Assembly: GCA_965216645.1 (NCBI GenBank)
Contig: CBDCGJ010000026.1
Coordinates: forward strand, 62,001-126,000
Origin: CBDCGJ01 sp965216645
Lineage (GTDB): Bacteria; Pseudomonadota; Alphaproteobacteria; GCA-2731375
Length of the DNA stretch: 64,000 bases
Direction: 5' to 3'
Below, piece after piece: positions 54,453-63,863 of this stretch. The translations under genes were made by a program, and so were the position numbers. Under the pieces are notes generated by a model, which saw only the letters and a list, made by a program, of their open reading frames with translations, was not told where the DNA came from and ran no database searches. Position 1 is the first letter of the stretch. Each line of letters starts with the position of its first letter.

Positions 54453-54749
54453 TTGTCGAATTTTGAATCTCTCCCGTCCCGCATGCTTCGATTGGAGCGC
54501 ACAATAGACCAAGCGCGAACGAGCGTTGCAGCTGGCGGCAAAGTCGAACTTTCGCAAATGGCCGCCGAGGCAAATCTGTTGTGCCGTGAAATTCTTGCTT
54601 TGCCGGCACCGGAAGCCAAGACCCACGAAATCGGCTTAAAGAAATTATTACGTTCGCTCGATATGCTGCAGCAGTCTGTCGAACTTGAGCTGGAACAGGG
54701 AAAGAAACGGCTAGACGCCCTTGAGCCTTCGAATGGGGATGGCGGGTAA
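54453..54749 (+). CDS. Small helical protein upstream of fliO
   Basis: A 98-residue protein that starts at TTG 54453, six bases after GAGG. It is nearly all helix, with a heptad-like end (LLRSLDMLQQSVELELEQGKKRLDAL). I cannot assign a family; flagellar chaperones such as FlgN are of similar size and character, so it may be one, but no signature proves it. Its last base is the first base of fliO, so they are translationally coupled. Confidence 0.6.
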   Translation: MSNFESLPSRMLRLERTIDQARTSVAAGGKVELSQMAAEANLLCREILALPAPEAKTHEIGLKKLLRSLDMLQQSVELELEQGKKRLDALEPSNGDGG

Positions 54750-55072
54750 TGGACGTTGTCGAGTATTCCAAGTTCGTTTTCGCGCTGATCTTCGTTCTGG
54801 CATTGATTGGCGTTACGGCCTGGATTGCGCGGCGGTTCAATTTGTTGCCGGGACCGAGCCGAAAGCTGCGACCGGGTCAACGCCTGCAGACCATCGAAAT
54901 GCTGCCTTTGGATAGTAAGAGGAAGCTATTGTTGATACGACGGGACGAACAAGAGCATCTCTTGCTGCTTGGCGCGGATCGCGAAACGGTCGTGGAGTCC
55001 TGGCCTGCTGCCGAGGTCACAGGAAACTCGGACAACATGGCTATTCAGCCAGCGGACGAGGCAAGAGCTTAA
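54749..55072 (+). CDS. fliO: Flagellar export assembly protein FliO
   Basis: A 107-residue protein with one N-terminal membrane helix (FVFALIFVLALIGVTAWIARR) followed by a small beta-rich domain (RLQTIEMLPLDSKRKLLLIRRDEQEHLLLLG), the FliO pattern. FliO helps assemble the FliP ring. It overlaps fliP by one base. Confidence 0.85.
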   Translation: MDVVEYSKFVFALIFVLALIGVTAWIARRFNLLPGPSRKLRPGQRLQTIEMLPLDSKRKLLLIRRDEQEHLLLLGADRETVVESWPAAEVTGNSDNMAIQPADEARA

Positions 55073-55803
55073 TGCGTGGAGCCATTCGTTTATTTGGCGT
55101 CACCGCCGTCTGTTGTTTTGTCGGAATTACCGCACACGCTCAACAGATCAATATCGACCTTGGCGAAGGCGGACAACTGACCGGCCGGATCATCCAATTA
55201 TTCGCCTTGATCACTGTCTTGAGCTTGGCGCCCTCCATCCTGGTCATGGTGACGTCATTCACCCGGATCGTCGTCGTATTGTCTTTGGTGCGAAGCGCGA
55301 TTGGAGTACAGCAGACACCACCTAATTCCGTCATCATTAGCCTGGCTCTATTTCTCACATTCTATGTGATGTCACCCACCCTCAACGCCGCTTACGAACA
55401 GGGCATCGAGCCACTATTGGCGGGTGAGATTACGGAGATACAGGCTTTTGAGCGGGCCTCGAAACCGGTTCATCAATTCATGATGACCCATGTGCGGGAA
55501 CAGGAACTCGCGACCTTTCTCGACCTCGCCAAGGAAGCACCGCCCGAAAGTCCGGAGGCAACACCATTAAAAGTCTTGATCCCCGCCTTCGTGGTTAGCG
55601 AGTTACGACGCGCCTTCGAAATCGGCTTCCTTATGTTCGTTCCGTTTTTGATCATCGACCTTGTGGTCGCCAGCGTACTGATGTCCATGGGTATGATGAT
55701 GCTGCCGCCCATCATGATCTCGTTGCCGTTCAAGATCATATTTTTTGTCCTCGTCGATGGCTGGTCCCTCGTCGCAAGCAGCCTGGTCCGAAGTTTCGGA
55801 TAG
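55072..55803 (+). CDS. fliP: Flagellar export gate protein FliP
   Basis: A 243-residue type III export gate protein with a signal peptide (residues 1-24) and four helices. The signatures are TVLSLAPSILVMVTSFTRIVVVLS, QTPPNSVIISLALFLTFYVMSPT, PFLIIDLVVASVLMSMGMMMLPP and ISLPFKIIFFVLVDGW. The gene is convergent with the TPR gene. Confidence 0.96.
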   Translation: MRGAIRLFGVTAVCCFVGITAHAQQINIDLGEGGQLTGRIIQLFALITVLSLAPSILVMVTSFTRIVVVLSLVRSAIGVQQTPPNSVIISLALFLTFYVMSPTLNAAYEQGIEPLLAGEITEIQAFERASKPVHQFMMTHVREQELATFLDLAKEAPPESPEATPLKVLIPAFVVSELRRAFEIGFLMFVPFLIIDLVVASVLMSMGMMMLPPIMISLPFKIIFFVLVDGWSLVASSLVRSFG

Positions 55804-55843
55804 CGATCGATCGAGAATCCGAACTTTACAGCAGGTTCCCCGC

Positions 55844-56536
55844 TTAGTTCAGTTGGCTAAGGCCATCCGACTTAAGCTTCTGCCGGTACTGGTCCATAAA
55901 TGTCTCGAACTTGTCGACATCGGCTATTGTCGGCGCGAGATCTCGAAAGTCGGTTTTGGACGGATCGACGGATTCGACAATGACCTTGAACATATCTTTA
56001 TATTCGCTTGCCGACATCTGCTCACCAAATCGCTGCTGCAGAGATTTCAACCCTTCTTGATCCTCGGACAGGAACTCGGCCACCGCGAGCTTGATCACTT
56101 GTTGCGCTTCGCCTCGATCCAACGGCCGGCTGTCGAGCCATCGCTGGTCGAGAAGCTTCCCCAATTCGTCCGCGGCCTCCGCCCAGCGTTGCGCGCGCCA
56201 ATGAACATCCGCACGCAACGCCCCCCCGGTCTTGGTATTGTCGTCTTTCAGGAGCAAGAGCGCGCCATCGACATCTTTTTTGTAGGCCAATGCCCGGGCT
56301 CTGAGATGCCGGCGTTCCCGCGCCAAATCAGCCGGCATCGGGTCGAATTTACTTTGATCCAACGCGGCGAGCGCACCATCCGGATCCGCATCCAACAGCC
56401 GGATCACGGCAAGTCGCGCGCCAACTTTGCTCTTTTCCACCCCGTCCAGCCGGAACTGAATTTGGTGTTCCAGCAACTCGCCCGCTTTGCCGAGCAGTTC
56501 GACATTTGCCAATCGATCGGCGAGGCGCCGGATCAT
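55844..56536 (-). CDS. C-terminal part of split TPR protein
   Basis: 230 residues of repeat-type helical protein (MIRRLADRLANVELLGKAGELLEHQ..., WRAQRWAEAADELGKLLDQRW). It looks like the tail of the upstream 899-residue protein: one base lost or two gained near 56540 (in GCGCGCGACG) would join GKR to DEMIRRLADRL. The start ATG overlaps the stop of the upstream fragment (ATGA), so reinitiation could still make both pieces. Convergent with fliP. Confidence 0.65.
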   Translation of the reverse strand: MIRRLADRLANVELLGKAGELLEHQIQFRLDGVEKSKVGARLAVIRLLDADPDGALAALDQSKFDPMPADLARERRHLRARALAYKKDVDGALLLLKDDNTKTGGALRADVHWRAQRWAEAADELGKLLDQRWLDSRPLDRGEAQQVIKLAVAEFLSEDQEGLKSLQQRFGEQMSASEYKDMFKVIVESVDPSKTDFRDLAPTIADVDKFETFMDQYRQKLKSDGLSQLN

Positions 56537-59232
56537 TTCGTCGCGCGCTTGCCCACGGGCGTCAGTTCCTTAAACTCGAAATATAACCCAAGCGCCGTGA
56601 CCGGGCTCATCTCATCCGCTTTGCCGTCGAGGTAAAGACTTTCGAACGTATCGTCCATAAATGCCGCCATCACCTTGGATTTATCCCATTCGGCAAACTG
56701 AGTAACACCGTCGCGGAGAAGTAGAAGAGCATCCCGGTACTGATTGTTTGCGACTTTCAATTTTGCCAGGCGTAGAACCAGATCCAGTTCAAACTCGTCT
56801 CCGCGCCAAGCGTAGTATAGTTTTTCCAAACTCTCGATCGCCTTGACCTCGTCGATCTGTCCGAGCGCTAGCTGGACATCGACTTTGTCCAATTGAGCGC
56901 GTGCGCGGATCGGCCGATACTGATAATCGATGGCCTGGTCGTAGAGGCCGAGGGCCGTTTCCCAACGCTCGCCCCGCGCCGCCTGCTGCCCGCGTAACCA
57001 AGCGAGAGTCGCTTCTGCCCGGCGATCCTTCTCGTCGGAATCGAGAAGCTCGGACGCGATAATGAAGTTTCCTTCGTCCGACGTCTCCGAGGCGGCGAGC
57101 ATCCAATCTTCGAGCAATCGTTGTCGAACTGGCGGAGGAATATCCGGTAATTGATTGATGCCGCCGGGAAATTCCGCAACTGCCTTGTCATGCTCTCGGG
57201 CCCGGGTGTGATAGGCACCGCGCCAAAGCTTCATGTCAGGATAATTGTCTAGATCGGGATGAAACAGATCTTCCTGCGCCGCCGCAAGGTCGTTGCTCAA
57301 AAATTTAGCGACGCCACGGGCCGCTCGATAGACATGATTACGTTCGAACCGGGGATCGTCGCTGTCAATAATGCGCATAAGACCCACCGCCTCCTGCGCC
57401 ATTCCGTGAGACAAGTAAAACTTCGAAAGCTCAAATCTTGCTCTGTTTTTCGCTGCATCCGAAGCCCGCGCGAGATCGGCGAACAGCTTGGTTTTCGCCT
57501 CGATAAACCCGTCGCGATCAACGCCGCCCCAACCCAAAATATCGAGTATCGGGCTACCCGAGCTGCTGGCAGCACTATCGTCGCTATCCCCCCGGCGGCC
57601 GATTGTCATAATCGGGGTCGACAACTTCAATCCGCCCGGCGCCGTCACACGTATTCGATCTCTTTCCACCTGCAAGGCAACCTCATCCTTGACGGGTCTT
57701 ATGGCGATACCTTGCACGGTTGGAATAAGTTCGAACTCGACAAACCTTTGCGGTGTACCAACGCCGGTTTTCGACAACAGCGTGGGAACCACTTGAATTT
57801 CATGTCCCGCCTCGGGTTCCACGAACGAGATACGGGAACCATTGTCGACCGACGGCAGATAAACATGCGCGCCATCGTCGGAATTCGGTCTTGCAATAAC
57901 GGCGATCTCGCGTTCGAACGGTAACGCTTTGTCGGAGAATTCGAGGATCCACGTCGCCTGATCCCTCCGCATGGCGGCGAAGCGTTTTGGTTTGCTATCG
58001 ATTTGCAAAATAGTCGCCGACGGGTGGTCGATCTGCGATATTTGCCCGACGGTATTTGTGTCTCCATCCGCTTGGTCGCGCTCGGCATCTAGGGCGCGGT
58101 CGAAAAACAGCCACAACTTGTCGTCGCGCGCCAACGCGGCGGCGGCCACCGGATCGCGGAAAGGAAATAATATGCGGGCTGAATTACCGCTTGATTCGAC
58201 CAGCACGCGTAGCTTGGCTTCGTCTTCGTGGGGGCGCAACGCGGCATCTTCGACCTTCGGCGGTGCCTGCGCCGCCTCTTCCTCTTTATCCTTGGTATCG
58301 GTTACCTCCGAATTGGAAGTCGTTCCATCGCTCGCCGGAGGCGGCGTCGGTTCAGACGGCTTCGAATCTTCGTTTCCACGCGCTTGATCATCGTTTTTCG
58401 GAGACGAGACGTTCTTCTCCTCGTTTGACGACACCTCCGCCTGCTGCTGCTTGGGTGATTCTTCGGTTGTCCTAGCTTCCGGTTCTGTAGGCTTAGGCGG
58501 CGACAATGCAATCGGCTTTTCTGGTTCCGGATCCGGCGGCGTATACCCTGGTTTTGGCTTCAGAATGTCGACGACAACCTTGCTGTCGACGAGCAAGTGC
58601 TCAACGGGCGACTGTGGATTTTTACTGACCCGCACTCGACTTCCACGCGGGCTTTCAACGGCTTTTATGGTGTCAAGATTATCTAAATATGCAGGGCGAA
58701 CCCGGCTCAGGTCGAAACGTGCTTCTGAATCGAATTCTATAATAAGATTCAAACCTGTATCGATGACTTTGTAACCAACACTATTAGGCCAATCGAAAAC
58801 CAACCTGGTCTTGTCGGCATGCTTTCCGGCCCGGACACGGATACGTTCCGCCGCGGTTGCACTATTTGCGTTAACAGACAGCAGTTCGACGATTACAAGA
58901 TTTTCATCCCGTCTGTGTTTTATCCGCACCTTTTTTTTCAGCTCAACACGCAAAGTGCGGTGGTTCAGTTTACGCACCGCCGAAACAAGCGACGGAAGAC
59001 GGCGGCGTATGACGGATATGTCGGTGGAGATTTCGCGCTGAAACAGAATATCGAGCCCGTTTGGACGTTGGCTAACGACGAACTCGACGGGTTGCGGCCA
59101 CGCAAAGGTCAGCGTAGCGGTGTCGTCTTTCTGCAGGACGCTTGTTTCAACCGCGTCGGCAAAGACGTTCGATGCGCAAGCCAACCAAACAAACGTCAGA
59201 AAGGAAAGCAGAACCTTACGGCGCAATATCAA
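56533..59232 (-). CDS. Large exported TPR-repeat protein, N-terminal part (frameshifted)
   Basis: 899 residues, signal peptide first (MILRRKVLLSFLTFVWLACASNVFA). Two beta-rich domains follow (about 28-230), then a Pro/Glu/Ser-rich linker (about 230-340), a further beta domain (340-540) and helical repeats to the end (ARFELSKFYLSHGMAQEAVGL...). The frame ends at GKRATK just after LTPVG. The following open frame continues the repeats, so the gene is probably a single protein of about 1130 residues. It sits in the flagellar motor block after motB, so a periplasmic motor-associated role is likely but not shown. Confidence 0.75.
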   Translation of the reverse strand: MILRRKVLLSFLTFVWLACASNVFADAVETSVLQKDDTATLTFAWPQPVEFVVSQRPNGLDILFQREISTDISVIRRRLPSLVSAVRKLNHRTLRVELKKKVRIKHRRDENLVIVELLSVNANSATAAERIRVRAGKHADKTRLVFDWPNSVGYKVIDTGLNLIIEFDSEARFDLSRVRPAYLDNLDTIKAVESPRGSRVRVSKNPQSPVEHLLVDSKVVVDILKPKPGYTPPDPEPEKPIALSPPKPTEPEARTTEESPKQQQAEVSSNEEKNVSSPKNDDQARGNEDSKPSEPTPPPASDGTTSNSEVTDTKDKEEEAAQAPPKVEDAALRPHEDEAKLRVLVESSGNSARILFPFRDPVAAAALARDDKLWLFFDRALDAERDQADGDTNTVGQISQIDHPSATILQIDSKPKRFAAMRRDQATWILEFSDKALPFEREIAVIARPNSDDGAHVYLPSVDNGSRISFVEPEAGHEIQVVPTLLSKTGVGTPQRFVEFELIPTVQGIAIRPVKDEVALQVERDRIRVTAPGGLKLSTPIMTIGRRGDSDDSAASSSGSPILDILGWGGVDRDGFIEAKTKLFADLARASDAAKNRARFELSKFYLSHGMAQEAVGLMRIIDSDDPRFERNHVYRAARGVAKFLSNDLAAAQEDLFHPDLDNYPDMKLWRGAYHTRAREHDKAVAEFPGGINQLPDIPPPVRQRLLEDWMLAASETSDEGNFIIASELLDSDEKDRRAEATLAWLRGQQAARGERWETALGLYDQAIDYQYRPIRARAQLDKVDVQLALGQIDEVKAIESLEKLYYAWRGDEFELDLVLRLAKLKVANNQYRDALLLLRDGVTQFAEWDKSKVMAAFMDDTFESLYLDGKADEMSPVTALGLYFEFKELTPVGKRATK

Positions 59233-59972
59233 TTCTCTTCCGTCACTGTTTCGCGCACGATGATATCGACTCGACGAGCCAGACGCATGCGATCCCGATA
59301 CTCCAATTTGTCGGATAGATCATAATACTGGCTGTCCGCGCGACCAATGATTTTAACCCGCTCGACGTATCCGGCATCCGCCAAAGTCGTCGCCACCGCC
59401 CCGGCTCGGGCCAAAGACAACTCCCAATTCGACTTGAAACGCCGTTGCACGGTGATCGGATCCGGGTCCGTATATCCAACAATGTCGACTTGATTGGCGA
59501 CAAGCGCAAGCACTGAGGCCAGTTCCGCAACAGCGGTTTCCGCTTCGGGTTTGATCGTCGCGGATCCGGAAGCGAACAAAAGCTCTCCGGGTAGTGAAAT
59601 CACTAAACGGTCGTCGAGCTGTTGAACGATGCTTTGGGCCAGAACCCCATCACCGCGTATTTTTTCGTCAAACACCGCATGCAAGTACCCAAGATCGCTG
59701 GCGTACCGAATATCCACCCGACCGATGGTTCTTTTGGCGGGGTTACCGGGATCCGTCCATTCGCTGGATGGATTAAGGTTTTTGGATAAGCCTTCGACCA
59801 CCGACCGCCAAGCATCGAGTTCGATTTGCTTCATGGAAAATAAAAGGACGAAGAACGCCAGCATCAAAGAAAGCAAATCGGTAAAGGTGATCATCCACGC
59901 TTGGCTATTGGAAGCGTCTCGCTGATGCCGGCCGTTAATGTCCAGCAGACGATCAAAACCCGGATCGGTCAT
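59229..59972 (-). CDS. motB: Flagellar motor stator protein MotB
   Basis: A 247-residue protein with one N-terminal helix (WMITFTDLLSLMLAFFVLLFSM) in which the proton-binding aspartate is present, and a C-terminal OmpA-type peptidoglycan-binding domain (FASGSATIKPEAETAVAELASVL, VDIVGYTDPDP, NWELSLARAGAVATTLADAG, RRVDIIV). It would form the stator with MotA, which was not found in the window. The end of the upstream paralogue overlaps its start by four bases. Confidence 0.88.
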   Translation of the reverse strand: MTDPGFDRLLDINGRHQRDASNSQAWMITFTDLLSLMLAFFVLLFSMKQIELDAWRSVVEGLSKNLNPSSEWTDPGNPAKRTIGRVDIRYASDLGYLHAVFDEKIRGDGVLAQSIVQQLDDRLVISLPGELLFASGSATIKPEAETAVAELASVLALVANQVDIVGYTDPDPITVQRRFKSNWELSLARAGAVATTLADAGYVERVKIIGRADSQYYDLSDKLEYRDRMRLARRVDIIVRETVTEEN

Positions 59973-60715
59973 ATCCCGTCCTCCAGGCCTTCGAACGTTA
60001 TGCTGGCATGGGCAAGTCGGCGGGCGTAGAAATTCAGGCGCGCCCGACCGGCGGCACCGTCACGCGTGCCCACGCTGATTGCCGATGAGGGAACCCCCAG
60101 CTCCCGCAATTTGCGCGCGAACGCACCCGCTCTCAACACGTCCGTCGTCAATGGGCCGTTCCGACTTGATCCGCCCGCGCTCTCCGTCGGCATAAGAAAC
60201 TCGGCCTCGTAACGGAGATTCGCGACTTTCAGGACCAAACTATCGGCAACCCCGGCAAGGAGTTGATCCGATCGTGGATGAATTACGGAACTTTCGCGCG
60301 AGAAGAGGAAATCAAGCGGAATTTCGATCCGTAAAACATTACCGTCTTCACTCACTTGAACACGCGCCACAGGTAGCCGTTCCGCGAACAGCTCTTGCAG
60401 GCCGGTGAAGAATTGTCGGCGGATCAATGCGTCGCCGCTGCGGTCCTTATCGTCTTTGTTTTGTGCGGTTATTTCGCTATTGGTTCGGAATTTATCGTTG
60501 ACGCTACCCAACGCTTGGCGGATCCGCGATTCTTCGAATGTTGTGATGCTATTGAGCAGTATGAAAATCGCCAACAAAAGCATGTATAGCGACAGGAACA
60601 GGGAAATAGCGCCGTTCGAACCGGATTTATCCCTCGCGCCCATATCCGTGAGCGGCAAGTCCGCCAATTTGTCGGCTTGGTTTAACCTACCGGCACTGTC
60701 ATCGCTTTCAGACAC
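59969..60715 (-). CDS. MotB-like protein lacking the stator aspartate
   Basis: A 248-residue protein with one helix (GAISLFLSLYMLLLAIFILLNSIT) and an OmpA-like periplasmic region (DFLFSRESSVIHPRSDQLLAGVADSL, LRAGAFARKLRELGVPSSAISVG). Aligned to MotB, the aspartate position is serine, and the helix carries no acidic residue. It therefore cannot carry protons in the usual way. It could be a structural or regulatory partner of MotB. Coupled to motB by a four-base overlap. Confidence 0.75.
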   Translation of the reverse strand: MSESDDSAGRLNQADKLADLPLTDMGARDKSGSNGAISLFLSLYMLLLAIFILLNSITTFEESRIRQALGSVNDKFRTNSEITAQNKDDKDRSGDALIRRQFFTGLQELFAERLPVARVQVSEDGNVLRIEIPLDFLFSRESSVIHPRSDQLLAGVADSLVLKVANLRYEAEFLMPTESAGGSSRNGPLTTDVLRAGAFARKLRELGVPSSAISVGTRDGAAGRARLNFYARRLAHASITFEGLEDGI

Positions 60716-60799
60716 CGCATCCCGCTACTGAAGTTTCTGGCGATTCGATACATCTTACACCGCCTGGTCACCATCGCACCGGCAAATTTCGGTTTGATA

Positions 60800-61507
60800 T
60801 CAACCGCCCGTCTTCGGCAGTTCCTTTTGTTTGGCCAACCGAACCGTAACTTCGCGTGCTCTCTTAGAATCCATGCTTGCCAAGACGGCGGCCATTTTCT
60901 TTTCCTTCATCCGCTGCGCTACGTCGATCAAGACGGACATCTCCAAGTTTTCGAAGATCCGGGCAGCCGCTTTCGGCTTCATGCTCTCGTACACCTTGAC
61001 CAGGCTTTTGATCCGAGATTCAGCCTCTTCGTCGTGCTGATCGATCATGCCCTGAACGCGGGTTTCCAAATCCTTCAGCTTTTTGATTTTGCCGTCGATG
61101 CGTTTCTCGGTCGCGCTAAGGATCGCTTCCCGCATCTGTAGCTCGCGCGAGCGCGCGTCGATCTTGTCACGTCGTTTGGCCAGATTTTGCAGCAGCTCGA
61201 TTTCCGCCGGCGACAGATTGTTTACATTGATCGGACGTGCCGGCGTCGTTTGTTCAAGCGAAGCTGTCTGAACCGCCTTGTCCGTTCCCTTGGCAGACGC
61301 TTCATTTGCGGGATCGGTTTTGGGGATCTGGGTGATGTTGTCCTGCTTGGCCTGACCGCGCGTGGATTGAGGCTTGTCCTCCTGTTTGGCATGGGCGGAA
61401 GTAAACCCGATCCGCCCGGCATTGTTCCAAACGTCATCGACCTTCAAGCCAAATAGCAAGCTGGCGGCAATAATCAGGACGGGAATGATACGGATTTTTT
61501 CAAACAT
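60800..61507 (-). CDS. motE: MotE-family flagellar protein
   Basis: A 235-residue protein with an N-terminal membrane/signal helix (residues about 8-22), a low-complexity region, a coiled coil (LQNLAKRRDKIDARSRELQMREAIL, about residues 105-160) and a C-terminal MgtE/FliG-like helical domain (YESMKPKAAARIFENLEMSVLIDVAQRMKEKKMAAVLASM). This matches MotE, a chaperone-like partner of MotC in motility. The gene is in the flagellar motor block. Confidence 0.85.
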   Translation of the reverse strand: MFEKIRIIPVLIIAASLLFGLKVDDVWNNAGRIGFTSAHAKQEDKPQSTRGQAKQDNITQIPKTDPANEASAKGTDKAVQTASLEQTTPARPINVNNLSPAEIELLQNLAKRRDKIDARSRELQMREAILSATEKRIDGKIKKLKDLETRVQGMIDQHDEEAESRIKSLVKVYESMKPKAAARIFENLEMSVLIDVAQRMKEKKMAAVLASMDSKRAREVTVRLAKQKELPKTGG

Positions 61508-61627
61508 ACTCGCTGGTCCGAATTAGTCGATAATACTTTGGTTAACAGAACGTTTAACTTACGTGTCGACTACTTCCTCAGTAAAACACGGGCCAGTTAA
61601 AATCCACTTAATTAATAGGATTATTTA

Positions 61628-62047
61628 TTATTTACCACGTCGCAGCGCCTTCAGTAACTCCCGCTCGCTTTCGGAACGACCGGCGTCACTATCGTCAATG
61701 TCCGACTTTATCTTGTTTCCCTCTCGACGGCGGCCGACAAGACCTTTTTCCAACCGATTGGCCAGATCGTCGCCGCTTTCGATGATGACGTGAAGTTCGT
61801 CGCTCAGTGCGCGGGCCGCCTCGACGCGTTCTTGCAGTTGGCTACCGATTTCGCGGCTGGCCTGCCGGAAGTCCGCCACGCCTTTTTCGGCCGCTTTCAT
61901 GGCGGAGGAGAAGTCATCCAACAGCTTGATCATCTCATTTTGAGAGTCGCGTAACGTCGACAGCCTGCGGTTCAAGACGAAGCAATAGATCACCGTAACA
62001 AGCAGCAGCAGCGCGACAAGTGTCTCGAGTACGATTTCGACCGTCAT
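61628..62047 (-). CDS. DUF6468 domain protein
   Basis: A 139-residue protein with one N-terminal helix (VLETLVALLLLVTVIYCFVL), followed by a coiled-coil region (LNRRLSTLRDSQNEMIKLLDDFSSAMKAAEKGVADFRQASREIG). This layout is the alphaproteobacterial DUF6468 type. It overlaps fliM by four bases and is a constant neighbour of fliM in the class. It is probably a motor-associated membrane protein. Confidence 0.82.
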   Translation of the reverse strand: MTVEIVLETLVALLLLVTVIYCFVLNRRLSTLRDSQNEMIKLLDDFSSAMKAAEKGVADFRQASREIGSQLQERVEAARALSDELHVIIESGDDLANRLEKGLVGRRREGNKIKSDIDDSDAGRSESERELLKALRRGK

Positions 62048-63141
62048 CCGCCGCTATCCAGTTGCCGCAACCTGTCTTCAACCCGGATCGCGATTTGTTG
62101 GCCGACCCTGCCCATGCGGCCCGTCAGCAGAGATACCCCACCGCATCTGATTTTTACCGGCGATTCAGGCGTACCGTTTAACATAAGGGTTTGTCCGACT
62201 TCCAACGCCATGACGTCACGAAGGCTCAACACCTGCTCTTCCAACACCGCCTCGATATCAATGCTGGTCGACCATAACTCCGTGGCCAAATGACTTTCCC
62301 AGATCGAATCCCGCCCAAACTTTTCGCCCATGAACATTTGCAGCAGCAATTCGCGGATGGGTTCAAGCGTCGCATAGGGGAGCAACAGCTCGAGACGGCC
62401 CCCGCGGTCCTCCATATCGACCCTCAAACGGACCAATACGGCCGCATTTGCCGGTCGGGCGATTGTGGCGAACCTAGGGTTTGTCTCCAACCTGTCGAAC
62501 AAAAACCTGACAGGGCTCAACGGTTCGAACGCGGCGGTCAAGTCGTCCAACACCACCAGCACCAAGCGCTCCACTAACGTCCGTTCGATCGTCGTATAGG
62601 GACGGCCCTCGATCCGCATGGCCGCAGTTCCTCGCCGGCCGCCCAACAACACGTCGACGATGGAATAGATCAGCGAAGAGTCGACGGTCATCAATCCATA
62701 ATTGTCCCACTCGTCGGCCCGAAACACGGTCAGCATGGCTGGTAATGGAATCGAATTTAGGTAATCACCAAAGCGGATTGCAGTAATATTATCGAGAGAA
62801 ACCTCAACATTATCCGACGTGAAATTGCGGAGGCTGGTGGACATCATGCGGACCAGCCGATCGAAAACGACATCCAGCATCGGCAGGCGTTCATAAGACA
62901 CCAAGGCCGAGTTGATAATCGCCCGCACACCGGTGGTTTCGCCTTCGTCGTCACCGGCTTCGTCAAAGCCGAGCAGGCTGTCGATTTCATCTTGATCGAG
63001 CACGCGACCGCTACCGCTGGCCGCATCATAATCCTCCGCCTCGTCGCCATCGTCGTCGACCATTGCAGCCCATTCGGCCGCAACGTCGTCATCATTAACG
63101 TCGTCGGTTGATTCGTCTTGTTCTATGTCTTGTTCTGACAT
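62044..63141 (-). CDS. fliM: Flagellar motor switch protein FliM
   Basis: A 365-residue switch protein. It has an acidic N-terminal region, LDQDEIDSLLGF (CheY-P binding), a middle CheC-like domain (MLDVVFDRLVRMMSTSLRNFTSDNVEVSL, NYGLMTVDSSLIYSIVDVLLGG, RLELLLPYATLEPIRELLLQMF) and a C-terminal SpoA domain (VMALEVGQTLMLNG). The acidic run of the first 45 residues is longer than in E. coli FliM. It sits between fliL and DUF6468. Confidence 0.96.
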   Translation of the reverse strand: MSEQDIEQDESTDDVNDDDVAAEWAAMVDDDGDEAEDYDAASGSGRVLDQDEIDSLLGFDEAGDDEGETTGVRAIINSALVSYERLPMLDVVFDRLVRMMSTSLRNFTSDNVEVSLDNITAIRFGDYLNSIPLPAMLTVFRADEWDNYGLMTVDSSLIYSIVDVLLGGRRGTAAMRIEGRPYTTIERTLVERLVLVVLDDLTAAFEPLSPVRFLFDRLETNPRFATIARPANAAVLVRLRVDMEDRGGRLELLLPYATLEPIRELLLQMFMGEKFGRDSIWESHLATELWSTSIDIEAVLEEQVLSLRDVMALEVGQTLMLNGTPESPVKIRCGGVSLLTGRMGRVGQQIAIRVEDRLRQLDSGG

Positions 63142-63211
63142 GTCGGTTACTTAAACCACTGGCGTTAGGAGTATGCCGTTCAAGATTATATTCGCACAAT
63201 AGGGTTACGAT

Positions 63212-63757
63212 TTACTGAACCAACATCTCCTTGAACAATACATCCTTAATCTTAACAGGCTGAGCCGTCGTGTTGAGCCGAAGCAGCAGTTCTTCCTTCA
63301 GCCTGAGTAAGCCAGCGGAACCTTGCAAATCCTCTACCCGCAGCTCTCTGAGATAAATTTGGAAACTATCGACTATCCGCGGCATGATGGCTTCGAGCTC
63401 GGGGATCGCTTCCGCGGACTCCAACTCAAGCGTCACATTCACTTTGATATAGTTTTTACGTTTCGAAGAGCCGCTGTTCAGATCAACGAGCATTTCGGGC
63501 ATATCGAAGAAAACGAGCTGCTTTTCTTCTTCCGCCTTTGCCTCGGCGTCGTCCGTTTTCAATTCTTCCGGTTGTGGTCGTAGAAGGAAATAGTATGCAG
63601 CGGCTCCTCCACCACCTAACAATAAAAGCGGCAGCAGAATAAAAAGTACCAGGAACTTGCCGCTAAATCGGCGTTTCTTTCCGCCTTCGACTTCCTCACC
63701 GTTATCGTCCGTACCTTCGACATCGGCATTCTCGGCGTCGGCATCACTCATACCCAT
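63212..63757 (-). CDS. fliL: Flagellar basal body protein FliL
   Basis: A 181-residue protein with an acidic N terminus, a basic patch GGKKRRFSGK, one helix (FLVLFILLPLLLLGGGGAAAYYFL) and a C-terminal domain that ends in the conserved DVLFKEMLVQ. FliL supports the stator in torque production. It is first in the block with fliM. Confidence 0.9.
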   Translation of the reverse strand: MGMSDADAENADVEGTDDNGEEVEGGKKRRFSGKFLVLFILLPLLLLGGGGAAAYYFLLRPQPEELKTDDAEAKAEEEKQLVFFDMPEMLVDLNSGSSKRKNYIKVNVTLELESAEAIPELEAIMPRIVDSFQIYLRELRVEDLQGSAGLLRLKEELLLRLNTTAQPVKIKDVLFKEMLVQ

Positions 63758-63863
63758 TACCTCGCAAGCTACTCAAGCGCTCGGCCTCGAATCATCCCGC
63801 AGTGTAACGCTGGGGCGCGGTAAAATGATACCGGCGATTGGATTTTTCTTCGATCGGCCTTTG

